Shown: positions 36,805 through 45,653 of the stretch, piece after piece
How the letters are laid out: every line of letters begins with the position of its first letter
Position numbering within the stretch: position 1 is the first letter of the stretch
From: Methylophilaceae bacterium
GTDB taxonomy: Bacteria; Pseudomonadota; Gammaproteobacteria; Burkholderiales; Methylophilaceae
Assembly: GCA_027488395.1 (NCBI GenBank)
Contig: JAIYBT010000006.1
Span: 62,001 to 126,000, forward strand
Reading direction: 5' to 3'
DNA length: 64,000 nt
Program-made: the position numbers and the translations under genes
Notes under the pieces: model-generated
Databases searched by the model: none
The model's input: only the letters and a program-made list of their open reading frames with translations
What the model was told of the DNA's origin: nothing

Positions 36805-38259
36805 ATGCATGTGCTGACGCAATACATGCAGTTAGGTAAGCTGCAAATTGCCTTGCCGCTCGCGGATGGCACCATGCTGGCCTGTGAGCACCTGTTGCGC
36901 GTATTGCCCCATCGGCGCTGGGTGGTTCGCGGTACTTGGCATGCCCAGGCAGTGGTGGCAAAAATATTTTCTGGTCAACATGCTGCACGCTATGCCGCAC
37001 GCGATGCGAAAGGTGCGCAATTATTCGCGCAAGCAGGCATTGCAACGCCTGCGTTGTTGTGGCGTGGGCAGTCGCATGATGCCACTGCAATAGTGCTGAT
37101 TTATGCAGCAATAGATGCGGCGGAAAGTGCTGAATCCGCCTATCAACGACGATGCATGGAGCAAAAGCAAGCACTGATGACGCAATTAAGTCGTGTATTG
37201 GCGCAACAACACATGGCTCAACTCAGGCAAACAGATTTACATCTCGATAATTTTCTTATCCAACAAAACAAAGTATGGTCGATTGATGGGGATGGCGTCC
37301 AACATCAGACCATTTCTAAATCATGCGCTTATCGTGATTTAGCCAGACTCATCTCTAAAATTACTGTGCAGGACCAAATACATGTTGTCGGCACCTGTTT
37401 GGCAGCTTACGATCAGCAATGTGGTTGGGCAGGAGATATGTTGCCCGCGCGATTGCTCCAAATGGCAATACAACAACATCGAACAGACGCTTGGCGATTT
37501 GCCGCCCATAAAGTGTTTCGATCATGTAGTGATGTGCGTTGGCAACGAACACCATCCCAAACGCTGGCACTGGTTCGAGCAAGTGCCTTGACGGCTACGG
37601 ATGTTAATCTCGACAACCTAGAAGCGTGGATGCAACAGGGGGTCAACCTGAAAGCGGGTAACACCAGTACTGTGGTGCATGTGACATTCAACGGCATGCC
37701 TCTGGTCATCAAACGCTACAACATCAAAAGTTTTTGGCATGCAGTCAGTCGTGCTTGGCGGCCAAGTCGCGCGGCACATGCTTGGCGCAATGCGCATTTG
37801 TTGCGTTATTTTGGAATAGCAACCCCTTCGCCATTGTGCTTGCTAGAGACACGACGATTTGGTTTACGGGGCAAAGCCTACTTTATTGCAGCCCATAGCC
37901 CATGGCCAGATGCCATGCAGTTTTTTAAACAATCCACAGACGTTGTTTTGCATGCCGAGGCGATCAAACAGTTGGTCAAGTTATGCTATCAGTTGTATGT
38001 GCTGCAATTGTCACATGGCGATTTAAAAGCGAGCAATTTACAAATTACCGATACAGGTGAAATTGTGGTGTTAGATTTAGATAGTTTGCAGTTGCACCGC
38101 TGCCCATACTTTGCGCTGCGCGCGCATGCAAGGGATATTCGTCGATTGCTACAAAATTGGAAAGCAGACGCTTCACTGTATAATGCGTTGGTTGAGCAAT
38201 TTAATGTCATCTATCAAGACGATCGTCCACTCAAGCTGGCAGGCATTGCTCATTCATAA
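36805..38259 (+). CDS. Tandem two-domain kinase, LPS-core type
   Basis: A 484-residue protein containing two WaaP/Rio-like kinase domains in one chain. Domain 1 (about 30-200) has Lys53 (VVAKIFSG), catalytic loop TDLHLDNFLI (Asp144, Asn149) and metal Asp161/163 (SIDGDGV). Domain 2 (about 280-470) has Lys303 (LVIKRYN), catalytic loop HGDLKASNLQI (Asp406, Asn411) and metal Asp424 (VVLDLDSL). Both look catalytically complete. No signal or membrane segment is visible. Its place directly before a carbamoyltransferase recalls gene PA5006 of P. aeruginosa, next to wapO, as I remember it. Likely role: phosphorylation of two positions in the inner core; this is inference. A terminator-like hairpin follows. 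Confidence 0.85.
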   Translation: MHVLTQYMQLGKLQIALPLADGTMLACEHLLRVLPHRRWVVRGTWHAQAVVAKIFSGQHAARYAARDAKGAQLFAQAGIATPALLWRGQSHDATAIVLIYAAIDAAESAESAYQRRCMEQKQALMTQLSRVLAQQHMAQLRQTDLHLDNFLIQQNKVWSIDGDGVQHQTISKSCAYRDLARLISKITVQDQIHVVGTCLAAYDQQCGWAGDMLPARLLQMAIQQHRTDAWRFAAHKVFRSCSDVRWQRTPSQTLALVRASALTATDVNLDNLEAWMQQGVNLKAGNTSTVVHVTFNGMPLVIKRYNIKSFWHAVSRAWRPSRAAHAWRNAHLLRYFGIATPSPLCLLETRRFGLRGKAYFIAAHSPWPDAMQFFKQSTDVVLHAEAIKQLVKLCYQLYVLQLSHGDLKASNLQITDTGEIVVLDLDSLQLHRCPYFALRAHARDIRRLLQNWKADASLYNALVEQFNVIYQDDRPLKLAGIAHS

Positions 38260-38286
38260 CGTTTTTGCTTAAAAACGTTCTTTTTT
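38258..38286 (+). terminator. Intrinsic terminator between the tandem kinase and the carbamoyltransferase
   Basis: AACGTTTTT and AAAAACGTT pair around GCTT, followed by C and six T. The stem overlaps the kinase stop codon. It would end or attenuate the kinase transcript just before the carbamoyltransferase start at 38307. Confidence 0.7.
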
Positions 38287-38306
38287 AAAAAATAAAGAGT
38301 CTTTGC

Positions 38307-40025
38307 ATGATTGTATTAGGGTTATCTGGCGCATTAGGACACGATGCCTCCGCCGCGTTGTTGATTGACGGCAAAATTATCGCAGCCGCTGAAGAAGAGC
38401 GGTTTATTCGTGACAAGCACGCTAAAAATCATTGGCCCTACGAGGCGACTAAATTTTGTTTGCAACAAGCAGGTATCCGCGCGGATGAGGTGGATATCGT
38501 CGCCTTTCCGTATGGTGAAATTCCGTTGACCTCTGCCGCGCGTTGGCATTATGCCAAGCGCTATTGGTATGCGCCTGACCGTGCGTTAGATGCGCTTTTT
38601 AACGGCAACCGTCGTTTTCGACGCAATCGCGATAAATCGCTTAAATTAATGGAAGATATGGGGCTCGTGAATGCTCGATATGTGCCAGTGGAGCACCATC
38701 TTGCGCATGCTTCGAGTGCATATCATTTGAGCGGCTTTAGCGAAAAAACCGCCATTGTCGGCATTGATGGCAAAGGGGAGTATGCCACGACGTTTTTTGG
38801 CTACGGCGAAAACGGTGTCATTCACAAAATTAAAGAGTTTTATGACCCAGACTCGTTAGGGGGCCTCTATGGCGCCATTACGGAGTATCTTGGTTTTGAA
38901 ATGTTAGATGGTGAATTTAAAGTCATGGGCATGGCGCCTTATGGCGACCCCAACAAATATGATTTAAGCCGACTTGCCAAATTTGAAAACGGTGAGCTGA
39001 TTGTCAATACCGACTATGTCAATGTCGTGGGTTTGCGCCGCTACAAAGAAAACGGCAAAGGTTTTTATTTCACACCAAAACTGATTGAGTGGTTAGGTCC
39101 TAAGCGTGCCGGTGACGAGATTGATGATCCTTATATTCACTACGCCGCGAGCGTGCAAAAGTTACTCGAAGATTTAGCCTTGCAAATGATTGAATACTAC
39201 CTAGGCGACATTATTCGTGAAACTGGCAAAATTGTGATGGCGGGCGGTGTGGCTTTAAATGTGAAGCTTAATCAACGCATTATCAGTTTGCCGCACGTAA
39301 AAGAGCTGTTTGTACAGCCCGCTTCTGGCGATAATGGCACCAGCTTGGGTGCGGCCACCTATGCTGCGCATGGTGCGGGCGAAACCATCGAAAAAATGGC
39401 GCATGCCTATTTAGGCCCTGCATACAGTAACGCTGAATGTATTGCCGCGTGTGAAGCACATCCAGCCAAACCTGTGTTTACCAAAGTTGATAACGGGCCA
39501 TTGCAGGCAGCGGAGTTGCTGGCGGCTGGTCATCCCTTGGCATGGTTTCAAGGGCGTATGGAGTTTGGTCCGCGTGCGTTGGGTTGTCGCAGTATTTTAG
39601 GCGACCCAAGCTTTCCAGGTGTGGCCGATCGTATCAACGCGCAAATTAAGTACCGTGAGCGCTGGCGGCCATTTTGCCCCAGCATGTTAGACACTGTTGC
39701 AGAAGACATCCTGCAAACCAGCCATCCTGCGCCTTACATGACGTTTACGTTTGATGTTAACCCTGCTTGGAAAGCGCGTATCCCCGAAGTGGTACACGAA
39801 GATGGCACCGCGCGTGCACAAATTGTCACCGCAGCAACCAACCCTCGATATTATGCTTTGATTCAACATCTTGAACGTTTGCGTGGCAATGGGGTGGTGC
39901 TCAACACGTCCTTAAATCGTCGTGGTGAACCCATGATCTGTAGTCCTACCGATGCACTCAATATGTTCTTTGGTTGTGATCTTGAATACCTCATGCTTGA
40001 GGATATTTTAGTCACAAAAGCTTAA
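38307..40025 (+). CDS. Carbamoyltransferase, NodU/CmcH family (WapO-like)
   Basis: A 572-residue O-carbamoyltransferase that moves the carbamoyl group from carbamoyl phosphate, through carbamoyl-AMP, to a sugar hydroxyl. The N-terminal Kae1-like domain starts VLGLSGALGHDASAALLIDG and has PVEHHLAHASSAYHLSGF with metal-binding His residues, then VGIDGKGEYAT and VMAGGVALNVKLNQRI. The C-terminal domain has MEFGPRALGCRSILGDP and LNTSLNRRGEPMICSPTDAL. In P. aeruginosa the neighbour of LPS kinases, WapO, carbamoylates inner-core heptose; the context here suggests the same. AAAGAG precedes the ATG. carAB, which makes carbamoyl phosphate, is at the right end of this window. Confidence 0.94.
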   Translation: MIVLGLSGALGHDASAALLIDGKIIAAAEEERFIRDKHAKNHWPYEATKFCLQQAGIRADEVDIVAFPYGEIPLTSAARWHYAKRYWYAPDRALDALFNGNRRFRRNRDKSLKLMEDMGLVNARYVPVEHHLAHASSAYHLSGFSEKTAIVGIDGKGEYATTFFGYGENGVIHKIKEFYDPDSLGGLYGAITEYLGFEMLDGEFKVMGMAPYGDPNKYDLSRLAKFENGELIVNTDYVNVVGLRRYKENGKGFYFTPKLIEWLGPKRAGDEIDDPYIHYAASVQKLLEDLALQMIEYYLGDIIRETGKIVMAGGVALNVKLNQRIISLPHVKELFVQPASGDNGTSLGAATYAAHGAGETIEKMAHAYLGPAYSNAECIAACEAHPAKPVFTKVDNGPLQAAELLAAGHPLAWFQGRMEFGPRALGCRSILGDPSFPGVADRINAQIKYRERWRPFCPSMLDTVAEDILQTSHPAPYMTFTFDVNPAWKARIPEVVHEDGTARAQIVTAATNPRYYALIQHLERLRGNGVVLNTSLNRRGEPMICSPTDALNMFFGCDLEYLMLEDILVTKA

Positions 40026-40094
40026 ACAGCCTGTTGCATCACAGTCGCCATATTTCGCTTAAGTCCCTGTTTTATTTTTAAAATTTTATGGCAT

Positions 40095-40202
40095 GCTTGC
40101 GTTTGGTTTGACGCAAGCTTGGACTTTAGCGATAATCAAGGCAGGGAGCGGCGATGGCAACCGATATATAATGTCACGCTACTGTAGCAAATCTCAGTTT
40201 GC
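40095..40202 (+). promoter_or_regulatory. Putative promoter and operator region of edd
   Basis: The 247-base gap before edd contains a hairpin (GCTTGCGT 40095-40102 with ACGCAAGC 40111-40118), which has no T-run. A consensus -10 TATAAT follows (40167-40172), without an obvious -35. Two small inverted repeats lie right at the expected start of transcription: GCTACTGTAGC (40178-40188), and GCAAA/TTTGC (40187-40202). They may bind a sugar-phosphate-sensing repressor, but neither matches the HexR consensus well. Confidence 0.45.
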
Positions 40203-40272
40203 AATAGTGGCGACGGATGTCCATCACGTAGTCAAAAAACATGTATTCAAAAACATAGTTGAGCAATAGCCA

Positions 40273-42087
40273 ATGAAACAATCGCACATTGAAGTTACCG
40301 AGCGCATCATCGAACGTAGTCGTCCGACCCGCTCGGCCTATTTAAATCGCATCGATGAATATCTGAATCGTGCTAAGGGACCAGATCGCTTAGGCTGTGC
40401 GAACGTGGCCCACGCATTCGCGGCCTTGCCACAAAACGATAAGTTGAAAATTTATGCCGAAAAGCCTGCGCATATTGGCATTGTGACGGCTTACAACGAG
40501 ATGCTGTCAGCGCATCAGCCTTATGTAAATTACCCAGACATCATTCGTGATGAAGCTCGTAAATTAGGCGCGACCGTACAAGTCGCAGGTGGTGTGCCTG
40601 CCATGTGTGATGGAATCACCCAAGGTGAACCTGGCATGGAGTTGAGCTTGTTTAGCCGCGATACCATCGCCATGAGTACCGCAGTCGCGTTATCACACGA
40701 TGTGTTCGATGCCGCATTGTTGTTAGGCGTATGTGACAAAATTGTGCCAGGCTTGCTCATTGGCGCTTTGCATTTTGGCCATTTGCCTTGTGTGTTCGTG
40801 CCAGCAGGCCCGATGAGCACAGGCATTGATAACACTTCCAAATCTAAAGTGCGTGAGCAATATGCACAAGGCTTAGTCGGTCGCGAAGAATTACTGGCCA
40901 GTGAATCAGCTGCTTATCATGGCGCGGGTACTTGCACTTTTTATGGCACCGCTAACAGTAACCAAATGTTGCTTGAAGCCATGGGCTTACACGTCCCAGG
41001 TGCTGCGTTTATTCATCCGCACGATGGCATGCGCGAAGACTTTACCCGTGCGGCTGTCAAAATGGTGTTACAAAATACGCAAAAAGAACGCTTTGTGCCG
41101 ATTGGCCGCTTGGTGGATGAGCATGTGATTGTGAATGCGATGGTGGCCTTGTTAGCCACTGGCGGTTCCACCAATCACTTGATCCACTGGGTCGCGGTTG
41201 CACGTGCGGCAGGCATTATTATCGATTGGACCGATTTCCATTACTTGGCGCGGTCTACACCATTATTAGCCAGTGTCTATCCCAACGGTAAAGCAGATGT
41301 TAACGAGTTCCAACAAGCGGGTGGTCCAGGGTTTGTGATTCGCGAGTTGATCGAAGGCGGCTATATGTATCCGGATGTCTACACCATCAGTGGTGGTGGC
41401 ATGCGTGATTATGGTAAGCAACCGGTAAAAGAAAATAACGCGATTGTGTGGAAAGACTACCCAGCGGAAAGTGGAGATGAAACCATTGTGCGCACGGTGT
41501 CTCATCCCTTTAATGAATCAGGCGGTTTACGCTTACTCAAAGGCAACTTGGGCCGCAGTGTGATTAAAATTTCTGCTGTGCCAGAAGACCGTCACATTAT
41601 TGAAGCCCCAGCCATTGTGTTTGATGCGCAAGAAGAATTATTGGCAGCATTTGATCGTGGTGAGTTAGAAAAAGATTTTATCGCAGTGGTGCGTTTCCAA
41701 GGGCCAAAAGCCAATGGCATGCCAGAACTACATAAACTGACACCACCGCTAGCGGTCTTGCAAAACAAAGGTTTCCGCGTGGCGATTGTCACTGATGGCC
41801 GGATGAGTGGTGCCTCTGGCAAAATCCCTGCAGCCATTCATCTCAGTCCAGAAGCCAGTGCTGGCGGTGCCATTGCCAAAATTCGCAACGGCGACATTAT
41901 TCGTCTCAACGGCACCGTTGGTCAGTTGAATGTGTTGGTGGATGAAGATACATGGGCTGAACGCGAAGCCGAAGAGTTAAGCGATGCCAAACGTCACCAC
42001 AACGCCCACGGTTTAGGTCGTGAACTGTTCGGTGGCATGCGTAGGAACGTGTTGTCGGCTGAAGAAGGCGCCATCACTTGGTTATAA
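40273..42087 (+). CDS. edd: Phosphogluconate dehydratase
   Basis: Edd dehydrates 6-phosphogluconate to 2-keto-3-deoxy-6-phosphogluconate in the Entner-Doudoroff pathway. The 604-residue protein is full length. It has [64 protein letters not shown] and [16 protein letters not shown] (Fe-S cluster cysteines in the CDG, VCDK and TCTFYG stretches). [22 protein letters not shown] lies near the C-terminus. eda follows after 66 bases. In ribulose-monophosphate methylotrophs this pair cleaves hexose made from formaldehyde. Its place between LPS genes is unusual. Confidence 0.98.
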   Translation: MKQSHIEVTERIIERSRPTRSAYLNRIDEYLNRAKGPDRLGCANVAHAFAALPQNDKLKIYAEKPAHIGIVTAYNEMLSAHQPYVNYPDIIRDEARKLGATVQVAGGVPAMCDGITQGEPGMELSLFSRDTIAMSTAVALSHDVFDAALLLGVCDKIVPGLLIGALHFGHLPCVFVPAGPMSTGIDNTSKSKVREQYAQGLVGREELLASESAAYHGAGTCTFYGTANSNQMLLEAMGLHVPGAAFIHPHDGMREDFTRAAVKMVLQNTQKERFVPIGRLVDEHVIVNAMVALLATGGSTNHLIHWVAVARAAGIIIDWTDFHYLARSTPLLASVYPNGKADVNEFQQAGGPGFVIRELIEGGYMYPDVYTISGGGMRDYGKQPVKENNAIVWKDYPAESGDETIVRTVSHPFNESGGLRLLKGNLGRSVIKISAVPEDRHIIEAPAIVFDAQEELLAAFDRGELEKDFIAVVRFQGPKANGMPELHKLTPPLAVLQNKGFRVAIVTDGRMSGASGKIPAAIHLSPEASAGGAIAKIRNGDIIRLNGTVGQLNVLVDEDTWAEREAEELSDAKRHHNAHGLGRELFGGMRRNVLSAEEGAITWL

Positions 42088-42153
42088 AGCAATCATCGGC
42101 GTATCCCTTGCGTGGGTATCGTCAGTCAATTTCATTAAATTTTTGAGAGTGTT

Positions 42154-42783
42154 ATGAGTTCATTAGCGTTAGCAAACCACGGCCCCGTCATCCCTGTGAT
42201 TGTCATTAACAAAGTTGAAGATGCAGTACCCATGGCAGAGGCTTTGCTCGCAGGCGGCGTCAAAGTGTTAGAAGTGACATTACGTTCCTCATGCGCATTA
42301 CAAGCCATGGAGCAAATTGCGAAGCATGTGCCAGACGCAATTTTAGGCGCGGGCACTGTGCGTAACTTAAAAGATGCACAAGCGTCTAAAGATGTTGGTT
42401 GCCAATTTGCAGTGAGCCCTGGCTACACCAGCGAATTAGGTCAGTTTGCACGTAAAATTGGTCTGCCTTTATTGCCAGGGGTATCCACTGGTTCTGAAAT
42501 CATGATGGCAAACGCCGATGATTATTATTTTTTAAAATTGTTTCCAGCGGTTGCGGTTGGCGGCATTAACTTGCTCAAAGGCTTTGCTGGCCCATTTGCG
42601 GATGTAAAATTTTGCCCAACGGGTGGTGTGAGTGTGGAGTCTGCACCTCAATTTTTAGCGCTTCCAAACGTGGTTGTCTGTGGCGGCACTTGGCTCACGC
42701 CAGGCGATGCTGTTGAGCGCAAAGATTGGGCACACATTACTAAATTGGCGAAAGAGGCTGCCGCCATCGTCGCGGCAAAATAA
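42154..42783 (+). CDS. eda: 2-keto-3-deoxy-6-phosphogluconate aldolase
   Basis: Eda splits KDPG into pyruvate and glyceraldehyde-3-phosphate. The 209-residue protein has VIPVIVINKVEDAVPMAEAL, GVKVLEVTLRS with the catalytic Glu, GAGTVRN, LPGVSTGSEIM, the Schiff-base Lys in FLKLFPA and PTGGVSVE for phosphate binding. GTGTT-type spacing before the ATG is weak, but the start matches the family. It is co-directed with edd and closed by a terminator, so edd-eda is a self-contained unit within the LPS region. Confidence 0.98.
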   Translation: MSSLALANHGPVIPVIVINKVEDAVPMAEALLAGGVKVLEVTLRSSCALQAMEQIAKHVPDAILGAGTVRNLKDAQASKDVGCQFAVSPGYTSELGQFARKIGLPLLPGVSTGSEIMMANADDYYFLKLFPAVAVGGINLLKGFAGPFADVKFCPTGGVSVESAPQFLALPNVVVCGGTWLTPGDAVERKDWAHITKLAKEAAAIVAAK

Positions 42784-42800
42784 GCCGATTTCATCACACA

Positions 42801-42827
42801 AAGGCTTGTAAATATACAAGCTTTTTT
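42801..42827 (+). terminator. Intrinsic terminator after eda
   Basis: GCTTGTA and TACAAGC pair around AATA and are followed by TTTTTT. The site lies 18 bases after the eda stop and 21 bases before the next gene. Confidence 0.88.
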
Positions 42828-42847
42828 GTTGGCACAATACCCATCCC

Positions 42848-43516
42848 ATGCAAACATTGTCACACTATAAAACCCTCATCCTTGATTGTGATGGGGTGGT
42901 ACTGAACAGCAATCAAACTAAAATTGATGCTTACTACAATACTGCAAAACAGATGGGTGGCACCGATGCGCAAGCACAAGCCTTTGTGGACTATCACCTC
43001 AAGCTGGGAAGCATTCCAAGAAACGATAAAATACGCCATTACATGGCTGAAATTATCCAACAGCCGTTCACAGAGGCATTATTTCAAGCCTATATGGATA
43101 CGTTTACAGACATCCTAGATACCACCTTAATGCAATGTGAAATATCCACTGGCTTGGATGCGCTCAAAGCAGCCACGCCGAATGCGCATTGGATGTTGAT
43201 GTCAGGGGGTGATCAAGCGGAGTTACGGCAAATTTTCCCCAAGCGCAATCTAGACCATTATTTTGAACTTGGTATTTTTGGCGGGCCAACCAAAAAAAAT
43301 GAGCATCTGGCCAGCATGCTGGCGTCGCACACCATCACGTTTCCTGCATTATTTATTGGCGATAGTCGCTTTGATCATCAAGCCGCGACTGGCGCAGGCT
43401 TAGATTTTGTTTTTGTCAGCGATTGGACGGATTTTGCCGAATGGCAAACTTACTGTGCAATCCATCAGATTCATGTACGTCGGCATTTACAGGCGATTGT
43501 GGAGCAAGACACATGA
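42848..43516 (+). CDS. HAD-superfamily phosphatase-like hydrolase
   Basis: A 222-residue protein with all four HAD motifs: LILDCDGVVLNSN (nucleophile Asp13 and Asp15), MLMSGGD (motif II Ser), PTKKNEHL (motif III Lys), and IGDSRFDHQAA (motif IV). A helical cap domain sits between motifs I and II, as in the beta-phosphoglucomutase-like group. It is not GmhB, whose motif I reads differently, although a heptose-bisphosphate phosphatase is needed here and none is seen in the window. The substrate is unknown. A 17-codon reading frame overlaps its stop and leads into the WaaP-like gene, suggesting coupled translation. Confidence 0.88.
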   Translation: MQTLSHYKTLILDCDGVVLNSNQTKIDAYYNTAKQMGGTDAQAQAFVDYHLKLGSIPRNDKIRHYMAEIIQQPFTEALFQAYMDTFTDILDTTLMQCEISTGLDALKAATPNAHWMLMSGGDQAELRQIFPKRNLDHYFELGIFGGPTKKNEHLASMLASHTITFPALFIGDSRFDHQAATGAGLDFVFVSDWTDFAEWQTYCAIHQIHVRRHLQAIVEQDT

Positions 43517-43566
43517 ACCCTAATATGAAGGCTACATTGCATCCTAAATCAATTTTAAATGGCTAG
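43513..43566 (+). CDS. Possible 17-residue bridging reading frame
   Basis: ATGA joins the HAD stop (43514-43516) to a short frame of 17 codons (MNPNMKATLHPKSILNG) that ends in TAG at 43564-43566, a few bases after the WaaP-like ATG at 43559. The WaaP-like gene has no visible ribosome binding site of its own and an in-frame stop directly before its ATG. The mini-frame could carry ribosomes to it by coupling. Whether the peptide itself matters is unknown. Confidence 0.3.
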   Translation: MNPNMKATLHPKSILNG

Positions 43567-44392
43567 CTTGTTGATGAACTGCCGTCACGCCTTTGTTGAA
43601 TGCTACGCAGGCTTTGCGCCAGATGTACAAGATTTTGCTGGATTGATGGCGTTGACTGGCCGCGTTTACCGTCAGGTCAAAGATCGACAAACCCATCAAC
43701 TGATGCTGGGTGGGCAATCGGTGTTTATCAAAAAACACTATGGTGTGGGCTGGTTGGAGATTATTAAAAACTTGATCAGCCTAAAGCGCCCTGTGTTAGG
43801 CGCCCGCAATGAATGGCTGGCCATACAAAAGCTTAATCAAATCGGCATTGCCACCACACCACTCTTGGCGTTTGGTGAGCGTGGTTGGATGCCTGCCACC
43901 CGACAATCTTTTATCATCACGCAAGATTTAGGCGATATTGTCACTCTAGAAGAGCTTTGCGACACATGGCAATCAAAGCCACCCACACCGCAGTTTAAAC
44001 GGCAGTTGATCCGCAAAGTGGCGAATTTAGCGCGTGTTTTTCATGATAGTGGCATGCTACATCGTGATTTTTACCTTTGTCATTTTGCCTTACAACAAGC
44101 CCAGTTAAGTGATGCTAATGCGCCTTTGATTTTGATGGATTTGCATCGGGTTGAAATCTACCCACAATTACCAGCGGGCAAACGGCGCAAAGATTTAGCG
44201 GGCTTATACTTTTCAGCTTTGCATATTGGTCTTGGTAAACGGGATTTGTTACGTTTTTTGCGGCAGTATTTCCAGCAACCGCTGCCAGTCGCTTTCGATC
44301 AACACCGTGCATTGCTCAGTTATTTGCAATTACGAGCGCACAAGCTTGACCGTAAGCTTGCCCGCAAGGTAGCCCAAGGGGTAGCACTTTGA
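43559..44392 (+). CDS. waaP: LPS core heptose kinase, WaaP (RfaP) family
   Basis: WaaP phosphorylates heptose I of the inner core using ATP. The 277-residue protein has QSVFIKKHYG (nucleotide Lys), GARNEWLAIQKLNQIGIAT with a conserved Glu, the catalytic loop GMLHRDFYLCHFAL (Asp170, nearly the family consensus) and LILMDLHRVEI (metal Asp194). The ATG at 43559 is the only one compatible with an in-frame stop immediately upstream, apart from internal starts such as 43574. It is the most conventional of the LPS kinases here. The InaA-like gene at 35029 and the tandem kinase at 36805 would act on other positions. Confidence 0.92.
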   Translation: MASLLMNCRHAFVECYAGFAPDVQDFAGLMALTGRVYRQVKDRQTHQLMLGGQSVFIKKHYGVGWLEIIKNLISLKRPVLGARNEWLAIQKLNQIGIATTPLLAFGERGWMPATRQSFIITQDLGDIVTLEELCDTWQSKPPTPQFKRQLIRKVANLARVFHDSGMLHRDFYLCHFALQQAQLSDANAPLILMDLHRVEIYPQLPAGKRRKDLAGLYFSALHIGLGKRDLLRFLRQYFQQPLPVAFDQHRALLSYLQLRAHKLDRKLARKVAQGVAL

Positions 44393-44452
44393 GCTTGCCC
44401 GCGCTGGTGCTTTGGCCAGCCTTGATCAGCCATTTCTCGCCATAATTCTCCT

Positions 44453-45592
44453 ATGCATGTACTGCAAATTTGTCACGCCTACTATCTACCCTTTTTAGAT
44501 TGCGCTCGGCAATACGCCGCCTTGTTTCAAGGCACGACTATTCAAGTGACGACGGTATATTTGCAAGGTGAATACGATGCGCAAGTGGAGACGGGAAGTG
44601 CTTCCGATAGGGTGATTTTTTTAGGCTACCGCAGCGAGCAACTAAGTGGTCTTAAATTGCGCATGATTGCAGACATCAAACGTATTGCAGCCAATACACC
44701 CTTTTTATTTTGCATCGCACACCGGGTCAAGCCCACTTATGTTGCATTACTCGCCACCCAACTGCCTGTCATCAGTGTGCATCACAATTACAACGATTAT
44801 CAGCGGTTAACCAGACGGCTGTTCGTCAATTTTTTTCGCGAGCGGTTGTCGATGCTGGGCGTCTCTGATTCGGTGCGTGATGATTTAAGACGCGATCTAA
44901 AAGGCTGGCCAACGGAAAAAATTCAAACGCTGTATAACCGTATCGATGTTGCAGCAACACAAGCACAGTTGCTGAAGGCAAGTGCGGCACGTGATGCCTT
45001 ACACCTACCCAACGGCCCATTCATCATCGGCAATGTCGGCAGGTTACATCATGATAAAGACCAAGCGACACTCATTCGCGCCTTTGCTATGGCAAAACCC
45101 GCGCTACCGCCTGGGAGTTTGTTAGTTATCATGGGTGCAGGGCCACTAGAACATGAACTGCATGCTTTGGTCGATCGCCTGAAGATAACGAGTCAGGTGA
45201 TCTTGACTGGCAACGTAGCCAATGCCAAGCAATTTTTTAAAGCATTTGATGTATTTGTACTCAGCTCAGACCACGAGCCGTTTGGCATGGTGTTGCTAGA
45301 GGCCATGGCCGCGCAAGTGCCTATTATTGGGAGCGATTGTGGCGGTGGGCGTGAAATCGTTGAAAAGGTTGGCTTGTTATTCCCGTTAGGTGATGCCGCT
45401 GCATTGGCAGCGCAATTGTGTGCAATACATCAACATACGCCCAATCAAGGGCATAGCCTGCATGTGCTCAATACGCAGTTTTCCGACCATGCGGTCAGTG
45501 CGTCATTTTGGCAAATGCCTCTGATGCAATCCTTAGTGCCCGTTGAGGTGGTTCACCTCGCGCAGGATAAAACATATTCTGCATCGATTTGA
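44453..45592 (+). CDS. Glycosyltransferase family 4
   Basis: A 379-residue GT-B enzyme. The C-terminal Rossmann half has IIGNVGRLHHDKDQATLIRAFA, LLVIMGAGPLEHEL, VILTGNVANAKQFFKAFDVFVLSS and the EX7E signature in DHEPFGMVLLEAMAAQVPIIGSD. The N-terminus reads MHVLQICHAYYLPFLDC. Retaining GT4 transferases add hexoses to the LPS core; sugar and linkage cannot be told. It is the last plus-strand gene of the LPS region and converges on the minus-strand set. Its position after a WaaP-like gene recalls wapH of Pseudomonas. Confidence 0.92.
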   Translation: MHVLQICHAYYLPFLDCARQYAALFQGTTIQVTTVYLQGEYDAQVETGSASDRVIFLGYRSEQLSGLKLRMIADIKRIAANTPFLFCIAHRVKPTYVALLATQLPVISVHHNYNDYQRLTRRLFVNFFRERLSMLGVSDSVRDDLRRDLKGWPTEKIQTLYNRIDVAATQAQLLKASAARDALHLPNGPFIIGNVGRLHHDKDQATLIRAFAMAKPALPPGSLLVIMGAGPLEHELHALVDRLKITSQVILTGNVANAKQFFKAFDVFVLSSDHEPFGMVLLEAMAAQVPIIGSDCGGGREIVEKVGLLFPLGDAAALAAQLCAIHQHTPNQGHSLHVLNTQFSDHAVSASFWQMPLMQSLVPVEVVHLAQDKTYSASI

Positions 45593-45653
45593 GTTTGCTA
45601 GGTACATGACATTGTAGAAAAACGATGCATGCTTACTGAATAAAATGAGTAGA

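Noticed and set aside
36805-38259. Two kinase genes fused by a sequencing error
   Set aside because: The two domains are joined by about 80 residues of normal-looking coding sequence (about 200-280), and similar double-domain proteins exist as I recall.
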